Assembly (NCBI RefSeq): GCF_015645385.1
Contig: NZ_JADOET010000010.1
Location: forward strand, 1-64,000
Length of the DNA: 64,000 bases
Reading direction: 5' to 3'
Origin: Winogradskyella marina
GTDB lineage: Bacteria; Bacteroidota; Bacteroidia; Flavobacteriales; Flavobacteriaceae
The notes beneath the pieces were generated by a model, which ran no database searches, was not told the origin of the DNA, and was given only the letters and a program-made list of their open reading frames with translations. Positions 1-8,300 of this stretch are shown piece by piece. Each line of letters opens with the position of its first letter. Positions within the stretch are counted from its first letter, which is position 1. A program made the position numbers and the translations under genes.

Positions 1-8
1 TTTAATAA

Positions 9-123
9 GGTTCTCGATACATTTCTTAATGCTTCGTTGCACTTCTCATTAAGAAACACTCGAACTGACGTGAAGGTTCTCGATGCATTCTGACCGAAAA
101 GAGACGTGACACTCGAACTGACG
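9..123 (+). repeat. Two copies of a dispersed intergenic hairpin repeat
   Basis: Two head-to-tail units (about 9-70 and 75-123) each begin with GGTTCTCGAT and end with ACTCGAACTGACG. The middle of each unit differs but can fold on itself; in the first unit TTTCTTAATG pairs with CATTAAGAAA. Four more units lie at 22250-22486 and a diverged inverted one at 41564-41605. The pattern is that of a REP-like short mobile repeat, not a gene. No REP-associated transposase is present in the window. Confidence 0.8.
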
Positions 124-196
124 GTTGGAGTTCGATTAGGATGCATTGTTTAGCAAGATATTAGTCATATAAAAACGCTACCCTTAATTTATTGGT

Positions 197-230
197 ATTG
201 TCGCCCAAAGTAACTATTGAAAATTTAAAG
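197..230 (+). repeat. 34-bp direct repeat, copy 1
   Basis: This stretch matches 4471-4504 at about 30 of 34 positions, sharing the core CAAAGTAACTATTGAAAA. The two copies bracket the block from the Crp-type regulator to the FG-GAP protein. It could be a shared regulatory site or the scar of a duplication or insertion; the sequence alone does not decide. Confidence 0.6.
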
Positions 231-254
231 TTATTATTGAATTGTTAAAAAGCT

Positions 255-262
255 TATCTTTG
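255..262 (+). promoter_or_regulatory. Bacteroidota -7 promoter box for the Crp-type gene
   Basis: TATCTTTG fits the Bacteroidota sigma consensus TAnnTTTG exactly and lies 20 bp upstream of the chosen TTG start. The transcript would begin near 269, giving a short leader typical of this phylum. A -33 TTG at 237-239 is present but its spacing (15 bp) is shorter than usual. Confidence 0.6.
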
Positions 263-282
263 ATATATAATTATTACGACAC

Positions 283-942
283 TTGAAAGCGATTACAAAG
301 TATTGGTTTTTAGAAGGTTTCAATCTTTTCAAAAAACTAGGAATGCAGCACATGATGAAGATCTGTGAGATTCTAGAGATGGATAATATTGAAAAAGGAC
401 AAGCGATCTCACTTCATGATGCTCATAAAAACAGTATTTTCTTTCTTAAAAAAGGTAGCGTAAAAATTGTAAATACTACTAATGACGCTGTAAAATATGT
501 GGTAAAACGCGGTAATATCTTTGGAGAGCTTGCGCTTTACAATAAAGAAGCGGCAACTGAAGAGCTCGCTTACGCTATAGAAGACTGTGTGATCTGTTAC
601 ATAGCAGCTGACCAGATGGAAGACCTTATGGAAAAACATAAGTCTTTGAAAAATGGGGTGCTTAAAATTTATGGTTTACGTATTCAGAAATTAGAACGAC
701 GACTTCACGATTTGTTGTATAAAGATAGTACTACAAGAATTAGAGAATTTATTTTTGATTATTTGCAAGAGTTTGGAAATCTAAACGACAAAGGGACGTA
801 TACGGCCAAAAATTTACTGTCGCATAAAGAAATCGCCAACCTTACTAATACCTCTAGGCAAACGGTAAGTAATGTGTTAAGTACCATGAGAAAAGAAGGG
901 GTTATAGATTATAATGTGAAGTTTATATCAAGTACCAAATAA
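283..942 (+). CDS. Crp/Fnr-family transcriptional regulator
   Basis: A 219-residue cytoplasmic regulator. Residues about 13-125 form a cyclic-nucleotide-binding-type beta-roll, with GNIFGELALYN in the position of the phosphate-binding cassette. Residues about 150-215 form a winged helix-turn-helix (LLSHKEIANLTNTSRQTVSNVLSTM). There is no N-terminal cysteine cluster, so it is not an Fnr oxygen sensor; its ligand is unknown. The start is TTG, chosen because the residues before the first in-frame ATG (codon 21) match the family N-terminus and a good -7 box lies just upstream. It is followed by the divergently themed TetR module and its targets cannot be named. Confidence 0.85.
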   Translation: MKAITKYWFLEGFNLFKKLGMQHMMKICEILEMDNIEKGQAISLHDAHKNSIFFLKKGSVKIVNTTNDAVKYVVKRGNIFGELALYNKEAATEELAYAIEDCVICYIAADQMEDLMEKHKSLKNGVLKIYGLRIQKLERRLHDLLYKDSTTRIREFIFDYLQEFGNLNDKGTYTAKNLLSHKEIANLTNTSRQTVSNVLSTMRKEGVIDYNVKFISSTK

Positions 943-990
943 AAGAATAATGATGATTACATTATTTTAAGCGCTAGATTTTGAATTAAT

Positions 991-1004
991 TAACAGCGCC
1001 GTTA
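991..1004. promoter_or_regulatory. Palindromic operator upstream of tetR-type gene
   Basis: TAACAGCGCCGTTA is a 14-bp palindrome of form TAACnGCGCnGTTA, 22 bp upstream of the TetR ATG. The same core occurs once more just downstream of the gene (1607-1620). Two copies around a TetR gene are what an autoregulated repressor that also controls the next genes would need. A near-consensus -7 box (TAGATTTTG) lies just upstream, so the site would overlap the transcription start. Confidence 0.65.
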
Positions 1005-1025
1005 GCATCATTGTTATTAGCAAAA

Positions 1026-1589
1026 ATGTCGAGAAAGAAACAATATATAGAAGAAGATGTCGTAGAAAAAGCTATGCATTTGTTTTGGGTAAAAGGCTAT
1101 GAACATACCTCATTGCAAATGCTAGAGAAACAGATGGGCATTAATAAATTTTCTATTTATTCGACCTTTGGCAGTAAGGACGGTCTCTATATAGAAAGCT
1201 TAAAACTCTATAGACAAAGAGTAGGTATATTAATTAAAGAGATAGAAGCGTCTAATGATGCTGTTTTAGCTATAAAGGCTTATTTCTATAAGTTTTTACG
1301 ACTGTCTGCAGGCAATGGCCTTGGTAAAGGTTGTTTTATTGGTAATACCTTAAATGAAATAGATGCCAACGCAGATCTAAAAATTGTAGAACAAGTAGAA
1401 CAATTTAGACATGATTTAAGACATGTGTTTTGTAATCAATTGCTGCTTAAAAATGGTAAAGAAAAGAAGATTGCAGAAGCACAAGCCGACTACCTAATGA
1501 TTTCGATGATTGGTTTATCATCGGCTTCTAAAGTGTGTACTCACAGTCAATTAGAGAACTATATAGAAAACATATTTAAAGGGCTCTAA
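1026..1589 (+). CDS. TetR/AcrR-family transcriptional repressor
   Basis: A 187-residue one-component repressor. The N-terminal helix-turn-helix is clear (ALEKAMHLFW-like helix, then LEKQMGINKFSIYSTFGSKDGLY at about residues 30-55), followed by the all-helical ligand domain with YLMISMIGLSSASKV near the C-terminus. The ATG at 1026 is preferred over the upstream in-frame TTG at 1011 because it sits a normal distance before the HTH. The region following it (1602-1625) and preceding it (991-1004) hold matching palindromes, so it probably represses itself and the membrane-protein genes downstream. The inducer is unknown. Confidence 0.85.
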   Translation: MSRKKQYIEEDVVEKAMHLFWVKGYEHTSLQMLEKQMGINKFSIYSTFGSKDGLYIESLKLYRQRVGILIKEIEASNDAVLAIKAYFYKFLRLSAGNGLGKGCFIGNTLNEIDANADLKIVEQVEQFRHDLRHVFCNQLLLKNGKEKKIAEAQADYLMISMIGLSSASKVCTHSQLENYIENIFKGL

Positions 1590-1601
1590 TTTTTTTATCT
1601 A

Positions 1602-1625
1602 CATTCTAACCGCGCAGTTAGAATG
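1602..1625. promoter_or_regulatory. Second TetR-type operator, 9-bp arms
   Basis: CATTCTAAC and GTTAGAATG form a perfect inverted repeat around CGCGCA. The central 14 bp (1607-1620) have the same TAACnGCGCnGTTA pattern as the site upstream of tetR. It lies 48 bp before the DUF2062 gene. It is unlikely to be a terminator because no T tract follows. Confidence 0.65.
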
Positions 1626-1672
1626 GCTATATGTATTAAAGACCATGAGACGATTACTTTGAATTAGAATAG

Positions 1673-2149
1673 ATGACAACTAAGCTGATTAAGATATGGG
1701 ATAAATTTATGGCATTACTGAAACAAGGGCTAACACCTAAGCAGTTAGCTTTAAGTGTAGTGGTCTCTGCTGTGGTTTCTGTTTTTCCAATATTTGGAGT
1801 TAGCACTATAGTGTTAACATGTTTAGCGCTATCGTTTAGACTCAATTTACCCGTAATGATTGTCTTTAGTTATATTATAGAACCTTTAAAACTGTTAGTT
1901 CTAATTCCTTTTATAAATATTGGAGCTTCTGTCATTGGAACTGAACATACCCTACTCTCTTTTAATGCTATTAAAACAAGTTATGATACTAGTTTTTGGG
2001 GGACAGTAGGTGAACTGTCATATGAGTTATTATGCGGCTCTATAGGTTGGTTGCTTACGGCAATCCCTTTAGGCATAGTGATTTATTTTATTTTGAAAGG
2101 AATTTTAACAGCTCTCGACAAATCCGGGAACCAACTTATTAACAACTAA
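1673..2149 (+). CDS. DUF2062-family inner-membrane protein
   Basis: A 158-residue membrane protein. Residues about 19-90 carry the DUF2062 signature: a GLTPKQLALSV motif followed by a VFPIFGVSTI segment and a hydrophobic stretch with NLPVMIVFSYIIEPLKLL. About four membrane helices are predicted, the last near residues 118-142. The biochemical role of the family is not established; homologues often sit with envelope or polysaccharide genes. The stop codon directly abuts the next ATG, so the two are surely cotranscribed, and a TetR-type palindrome lies just upstream. Confidence 0.8.
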   Translation: MTTKLIKIWDKFMALLKQGLTPKQLALSVVVSAVVSVFPIFGVSTIVLTCLALSFRLNLPVMIVFSYIIEPLKLLVLIPFINIGASVIGTEHTLLSFNAIKTSYDTSFWGTVGELSYELLCGSIGWLLTAIPLGIVIYFILKGILTALDKSGNQLINN

Positions 2150-2809
2150 ATGAAACTGACCAAAATTTTAGGCTATTTAGGCCTTCTCGCTTCTATTCTT
2201 GTAGGACTGGGCGAATACTTTTTGCATTATTCACCAGAGATTTTAGGTCACGCAGCAGACTACGAATTTTTTAAATATGTACCACTCGAGCATCTTACCA
2301 CAGGCCATTTCTTGGCTGTTATAGGATTACCTTTTTATTTTGCTGGATATATTCACATCTATAGAATGCTTAAATCTGGTAACGAGATGTTAGCAAGACT
2401 CGTTTTAGCCATTGGTTTTATTGCTTTTGCCGTTGGTGGTATTTGGATAGGCTCACGTGCGTCTATAGGTCATATTGTTCATTTAAAGGATGCCATGGAT
2501 GCTTCGACGTACCAACATCTACTCACCCATTACACCGATCATATGGAAGTCTTGGTGCAAGCGTTACGGGTTATTATCGCAACACTGTCGGTAGTGTTTG
2601 TTGTTGCTATATTAAAAGGCGGCACGTATTATAGAAAATGGATGGCTATTTTTAATCCTATTGTGATTCTACTCTTAGTATTTTCAACCATGTTTTGGGC
2701 TAGTGGTTTAGCTAAACATCTCGCACCAATTGCCATGAATGTTACACACTTCATACTGTTTACATTATCACTATACCAACTAAAAACCAAATCTCATGAA
2801 ATTCATTAA
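2150..2809 (+). CDS. Multi-pass membrane protein, unknown function
   Basis: A 219-residue integral membrane protein with about six hydrophobic segments (near residues 7-25, 52-70, 80-102, 130-155, 165-182, 188-208). It has several histidines at membrane borders (GHAADYEFF, HLTTGHF, SIGHIVHLKD, HYTDHME), which could bind metal or haem, but no family motif I recognise with certainty; it vaguely resembles DUF6796-type proteins. It begins immediately after the DUF2062 stop codon and overlaps the following gene by 14 bp, so all three are translated from one message. Confidence 0.7.
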   Translation: MKLTKILGYLGLLASILVGLGEYFLHYSPEILGHAADYEFFKYVPLEHLTTGHFLAVIGLPFYFAGYIHIYRMLKSGNEMLARLVLAIGFIAFAVGGIWIGSRASIGHIVHLKDAMDASTYQHLLTHYTDHMEVLVQALRVIIATLSVVFVVAILKGGTYYRKWMAIFNPIVILLLVFSTMFWASGLAKHLAPIAMNVTHFILFTLSLYQLKTKSHEIH

Positions 2810-4457
2810 GACTGTATTAAAACTATTAAGCATTGCTGTCGTCCTGGTCCTTTTATTTATCGTGGTTTTTTTCTATCACGACTCGGTTTCAGATAAATAC
2901 GATATTAGTATTTCGGATAAAGACATTCCTACATTCAGCCCTATACCTTTAGATTTTGTACATCAATATCATGGGGAAAAATCATTACCTATTGCCCCTT
3001 CAGCATTAATTGATATTAATAATGATACTGTTGATGAAGTCTTTTTTGGTGGCGGTATGCTGCAAGAGGATGCTATTTTTGCGTATCGTAATAATGCATT
3101 TGTAGATATTTCTACGGAGGTTAATTTACCTAAAAAGGGAAACAGCTCTACAACGGTTGGTGCTGTATCTGCCGATTTTGATAACAACGGATTTACAGAC
3201 CTTATATTGAGTCGTGAAGACGGACTTCATTTGTATTACAACACCAATGGCAGGTTTACAGAGGTGCTCATCGATACGCCAGTGAATGCTAAATCTAATC
3301 CTGCCGGAATTACAGTAGCCGATATTGACAAAGATGGCGATTTGGATATCTTTTTAGCCACTTACCTTAAAAAGGAATTGATGGAAGGGCAGAATATTTT
3401 TGAAGATTACAATTATGGTTCTACAAGCGAATTGTTGCTTAATAATGGAGATAATACCTTTAAAAGTATTACCAAAGCAGCAGGTTTAGACTATGTTCAT
3501 AATACATTTCAAGGTGTTTTTGTAGATATCGATAATGATACATGGCAAGATTTAGTAGTGGTGCATGATACAGGCGAAGTGCGTACTTATAAAAATAATG
3601 GGGATTTAACGTTTACAATGAAAGCCAACCCAATGACCAAACGATTTGCTTACCCTATGGGACTCGCCGTTGGGGATTATAATAATGATGGTTGGGTAGA
3701 CTTTATGTTTTCGAACACCGGAAGCACATTGCCCAATAAAATAGCACGAGGTGATATAAAAAACACGTCTTTATTTATAGACAAATGGATGCTTTTTGAA
3801 AACCAAGGAGATTTTAAATTTACCGATGTGGCGGCGACAGCTAAAATAGCCGATTACGAATTTGCATGGGGTTGTACCTTTGCAGATCTTAATAACGACG
3901 GTTTACAAGATTTAATGGTGGCCGAAAATTATGTAGACTTCCCCCCTAGTAAATTGTTTACATTACCAAGTCGCGTACTCATCCAAAAAAACGATGGCAC
4001 CTTTGCACCAACAGAAGACAAAAGTGGACTTGTTAATCCGTATTATGGCATTACGTCTTTAGTGAGCGATTTTAATCAAGATGGCTATTTAGATATGATA
4101 TGGGTGAATATTGATACACCATCATTAGCCTATATAAATAAAGGGGGGACTCATAATTACCTACAGGTTGATTTAGGAGAATCGATACAGGTACAAGGTG
4201 CTAAAGTTACTGTAACTACACCAACAAAAACATTGACAGATTGGCTCGTTTCAGGTGAAGGATTAGCTAGTGATCAAACGGCATTGCTTCAATTTGGATT
4301 AGGAGACGAAACGACCATTTCTAATGTGACGATATGGTTGACCAATGATGAGGTTATTAGTATTGATACCCCAATCATTAATAGTGTAATTAGTTTGACA
4401 GCCGAACTTGAAAAACAAAACGCACTTTTGGAGAGCGCAGAAGCCATTGAAGAGTAG
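2796..4457 (+). CDS. CRTAC1-like FG-GAP/VCBS repeat protein with ASPIC/UnbV tail
   Basis: A 553-residue exported protein. Residues 5-27 are an uncleaved anchor or signal peptide. About seven calcium-binding blade loops follow, for example DFDNNGFTDL, DIDKDGDLDI, DYNNDGWVDF, DLNNDGLQDL and DFNQDGYLDM, so residues about 50-440 should form a beta-propeller. The C-terminal 100 residues (HNYLQVDLGESIQVQGAKV onward) match the ASPIC/UnbV domain that commonly closes this family. Its ligand is unknown; such proteins are periplasmic or surface-exposed. It overlaps the preceding membrane-protein gene by 14 bp and is the last gene of the TetR module. Confidence 0.85.
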   Translation: MKFIKTVLKLLSIAVVLVLLFIVVFFYHDSVSDKYDISISDKDIPTFSPIPLDFVHQYHGEKSLPIAPSALIDINNDTVDEVFFGGGMLQEDAIFAYRNNAFVDISTEVNLPKKGNSSTTVGAVSADFDNNGFTDLILSREDGLHLYYNTNGRFTEVLIDTPVNAKSNPAGITVADIDKDGDLDIFLATYLKKELMEGQNIFEDYNYGSTSELLLNNGDNTFKSITKAAGLDYVHNTFQGVFVDIDNDTWQDLVVVHDTGEVRTYKNNGDLTFTMKANPMTKRFAYPMGLAVGDYNNDGWVDFMFSNTGSTLPNKIARGDIKNTSLFIDKWMLFENQGDFKFTDVAATAKIADYEFAWGCTFADLNNDGLQDLMVAENYVDFPPSKLFTLPSRVLIQKNDGTFAPTEDKSGLVNPYYGITSLVSDFNQDGYLDMIWVNIDTPSLAYINKGGTHNYLQVDLGESIQVQGAKVTVTTPTKTLTDWLVSGEGLASDQTALLQFGLGDETTISNVTIWLTNDEVISIDTPIINSVISLTAELEKQNALLESAEAIEE

Positions 4458-4470
4458 ACATTAAACCTAC

Positions 4471-4504
4471 AATGTCGCGCAAAGTAACTATTGAAAAAAT
4501 AAAG
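4471..4504 (+). repeat. 34-bp direct repeat, copy 2
   Basis: This is the second copy of the element at 197-230, in the same orientation, with about four mismatches. It lies just after the FG-GAP gene stop and 184 bp before the zinc-ribbon gene that opens the long redox operon. The rest of the 230-bp gap is AT-rich, with no promoter box matching TAnnTTTG that I could find. Confidence 0.6.
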
Positions 4505-4687
4505 CTTTTCTTAATTAACATAAGGCAGTAACTTGTCTAATAATAGGATTGTGATGCGTTAACATGGTATTTATACGATGTTAAGGGTGGGTGTTTTATA
4601 CCCTATTTCAATTAAAATATGCTAAATAAAAACAACAATTATTTTAAAATAAAACCTAGAATTAAACATTAAAGACAACACGTAAAA

Positions 4688-4951
4688 ATGAATTTTATAA
4701 AGCAATTATTTGGTCAAAATAATCAAAAAGACATCTCTGAATTATCTCAGGACTACTGTCCTAATTGTTGGGGAGATCAAGAGTATGATAACCTAATTAG
4801 AGATAAGTATAAAGACGCACAAATAACGGTTAATAATCACAGCGCTAATTATGCATTTGTACAAGATTTTATAGTAACCCATATGAATGGGATTAAACTA
4901 AAGAGCACTGTACGAGGTTTAGAGTGCCCAACGTGTAGAACCAAAGACTAA
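4688..4951 (+). CDS. Small zinc-ribbon-like protein
   Basis: An 87-residue soluble protein with two CxxC knuckles, CPNC at residues 24-27 and CPTC at 80-83, which together would make a single zinc ribbon with the middle of the protein as a long insert. I do not recognise a named family. It is the first gene of a run of same-strand genes reaching 21978, and its stop codon overlaps the next start by one base. In this setting it may be a metal- or redox-sensitive accessory factor, but that is inference from position only. Confidence 0.6.
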   Translation: MNFIKQLFGQNNQKDISELSQDYCPNCWGDQEYDNLIRDKYKDAQITVNNHSANYAFVQDFIVTHMNGIKLKSTVRGLECPTCRTKD

Positions 4952-5331
4952 TGTTAAAGCAAATTACATATTACAGCATTCTTGTGATCCTCATTATAGG
5001 ATTATTTGGATCTGGAGCCTTAGTTCTTGAAGAATTCAAAACTGGTGAGGGCTGCCCGAAACTACTGCACGTCCCTATGTGCTTGGTGGTCTTCATCTGT
5101 TTTACCATTCCACTTGTAGCGCACCTGTTTAAAAAATGGAATGTGCTGTATTATGTATTCACAGGCTTAGCCGGTAGCATTGCTTTAGTGGCCTCTATAA
5201 TGCAATTTACAGGACATGCAGAATGTCCTAAAACAGCGTCTGGTACACCTATGTGTTACTATTCGTTAGTGCTTTTTAGCAGTTTAATACTCCTTAAGAT
5301 TTATCATTTAAAAACTAATAAACAAAAATAA
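4951..5331 (+). CDS. Four-helix membrane protein with paired CPK...PMC motifs
   Basis: A 126-residue protein with four membrane helices (about 7-26, 44-60, 65-86, 102-119). The loops after helices 1 and 3 carry the same motif: CPK(x)5-PMC at residues 35-44 and CPK(x)6-PMC at 92-102. Both loops would face the same side of the membrane, so the four cysteines could form two disulfides or one metal or thiol-exchange site. This looks like an internal two-helix duplication. No named family is recognised. It sits two bases before the large outer-membrane fusion gene and with redox enzymes, which fits a disulfide role without proving it. Confidence 0.6.
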   Translation: MLKQITYYSILVILIIGLFGSGALVLEEFKTGEGCPKLLHVPMCLVVFICFTIPLVAHLFKKWNVLYYVFTGLAGSIALVASIMQFTGHAECPKTASGTPMCYYSLVLFSSLILLKIYHLKTNKQK

Positions 5332-5332
5332 T

Positions 5333-8300
5333 ATGAAAACTATTAACCCAACCAAGATTAGTATACTAGGTATACTCATGTTAGTCAGTTGTTTTGCATT
5401 AGGTCAAGAACTGGAAACATCGGTTTTTGTTACGGCAAATACTGGTACGACAAAAGCTAATGCTGTACTCACTAAAATTACAGAAGAAGCTAAAACATTA
5501 GAGGACACAAAATTACTGATATTAGGTAATATTGTATCTAAAGCAGGCTACTCAAAAGAGGCAAAACCACAAATAAGTGCTCAGTTAGCGGTCTTAAAAT
5601 CCTTTGATGGTAAAGTGATTTTTACACCAGGACACCAAGAATGGGCTGTTAATGGCCATAGAGATGTTAGAGCTATTGAAGATTATATTCAGAAAAATAG
5701 TAAGGCCAAATTCTATCCAGATGAAGGTTGTCCTATTAAAAAGACGGATCTTACCGATGATGTTGTTTTAATTACTATTGATTCGCAATGGTATCTTGAA
5801 GATTGGAACGACCATATTTACCTCAACGAAGATTGCGATATTAAAAACAGAACCGAGTTTTTCTTAGAGTTTGAGAGTATGCTAAAAAAATCTCAAGGAA
5901 AAACGATAATGGTAGCCATGCACCACGCTATCTTTTCTAATACAACAGACGGCTTATTAGCACGAACAGGAGGTACCACTTTACACGATTTTCAGAACAA
6001 ACAAAACAGAAAATTTAGAAATAGACTGATTACCTTAGCGCGACAAACCGAAAACATCTTCTTTGTTTCCGGACACGATAAAAACTTACAGTACATTAAC
6101 AACTTTGGTGTGCCTCAAATTATAAGTGGTGCAGCAGGAAAAACAAAAAAGGCGCACTCAAAAAACGAAAGTGATTTTAGCACTAGCGAAAATGGCTATG
6201 CACGAATTGATATTTATAAAGGAGGTACCGTCAGTGTGACGTTTCAAGGTATAACAACCACTTACACCACTGAGGTTATTGTCCCTGTTGCAGATGATAT
6301 ACGTACTGATTTTAAAGACAGAGCTAGTTTTGGTGCTACTTATAGCGCTTCTGTTTATTCATCGGAAGAAACAGAAAAGAGCAAGGCTTATCAGGGGCTT
6401 TGGGGAAAACATTATAGAGAATTTTACAGTAAAGCCGTAAATGCACCTGTGGCTTTTATAGACACGTTAAAAGGAGGCTTAACACCTATTAGACGTGGTG
6501 GTGGTCACCAATCTAAATCGTTACGATTAGAGGATAAAGATGGTAAGCATTATGTTATGCGCGCCTTACGTAAAAGTGCTATTAAATTTTTGCAATCTAC
6601 TGCCTTTCAAGATAAGTATGTAGAAGAGGATTTAGAAGGCAGTTTTGCCGATAGTTTTCTATTAGATTTTTATACCACAGCACACCCTTACACCCCAACA
6701 ACGATAGGGACACTTGCCGATGCTGTGGATATTTTTCATACCAACCCAGAGCTGTATTACATTCCAAAACACAGTAGTTTAGGAGAGTTTAATGATGAAT
6801 ATGGTGATGAGCTTTATATTATAGAAGAACGTGTAGAATCTGGACATAGCGATTTAGAAAGCTTTGGTAAACCTAAAACGATTTTAAGTACTAGCGATGT
6901 GCTACAAGAAATCAATAAATCAGGAAAATCTATCGTAGATGAACCTTCATATATTAGAGCACGACTTTTTGATATGCTTATTGGAGATTGGGACAGGCAC
7001 GAAGATCAATGGCGCTGGGCCCTTTTTGAAAAGGAAGACGGTACCGAAATATGCAAACCTATTCCAAGAGATAGAGATCAAGCCTTTTCGGTTTTTGACG
7101 GCAGTCTATTAGGTTTTCTGCGTTGTGCAGTACCAAGTTTGCGTATGATGCAATCGTTTGACGATGAATTACCAAGTCCTAAGTGGTTTAGTTTTGAGCC
7201 TTATCCTTTAGATATGACTTTTATCAATCAATCTAATTGGGCCGAATGGGAGCGAGAAGCACAAACCTTGCAGACAGGCATCACAGATGAAGTTATAGAA
7301 AAAGCCTTTGAGAATGTTCCTGATGAAGTTAAAGGCGCTACCATTGAAGAAATTAAGAGAAAGCTAAAAGGTAGACGTGGTAATATTGTTGCTATAGCAC
7401 GTACTTACTATGAGTATGTTAATAAGCACGAAGTGATTACCGGAACGCAAAAATCGGATGCGTTTGACATTACAAGACATCCAGATGGTAGAACCACTAT
7501 AGTCGTTCAAAGAAAAGACCATGGGATTTTTGAAAGAACGTTTACCAAAGATGAAACCAAAGAAATTTGGATTTATGGTTTGGACGGAAAAGATACTTTT
7601 AATGTTACTGGTGAAGGCAATGATTTAATTACGATTAAGATTATGGGTGGGAAGAAAAATGACACCTATAATTTTGAGAATACAAAAAAGGTGAAGCTTT
7701 ACGATTATAAAGGTAAAAACAATACTATAGTGAACAAACGCTCTAAGAAATGGTTAGTAGATGACTATGGTATAAATAATTACGATTATAAAAAACGTAA
7801 ATATAGCATGAATCAATTTTTACCAATTCTAGGCGCCAACCCAGATGATGGTTTACGTATTGGTTTTGTAAATAACTTTACCACCTATGGCTTACAACGT
7901 AACCCATTTACTACAAGACATTCATTAAGCGCATCTTATTACACCGGGAATTCAGGTTATGATGTGTCTTATAAAGGAGAGTTTTCAAACATTTTTCATA
8001 ATTGGAATTTTGCTGTAGAAGCCAAACATACCAGTCCAAATTTTGCACAAAACTTTTTTGGATTTGGAAATGAAACAACGTACGATAAAGATGACGTAGA
8101 CATCGATTTTAATCGTGTAAGCATCAAAGAATATAGTGCTGCCATTTCATTAATATGGCGTGGTAGAGACGGAGGTTCTTTTTACTTTAAGCCTTTGATA
8201 GAGTCTTTTGAAGTTGAAAATGTATCGGATAGATTCATTAATAATTTACCAGCAACTGCTTCCCTATTTGATAGACAAACCTATGCAGGTGCTGAAGTGG

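Noticed and set aside
946..966. AT-rich hairpin AATAATG/CATTATT after the first Crp-type gene as terminator
   Set aside because: The stem is weak and there is only a short T run, so it is not convincing.
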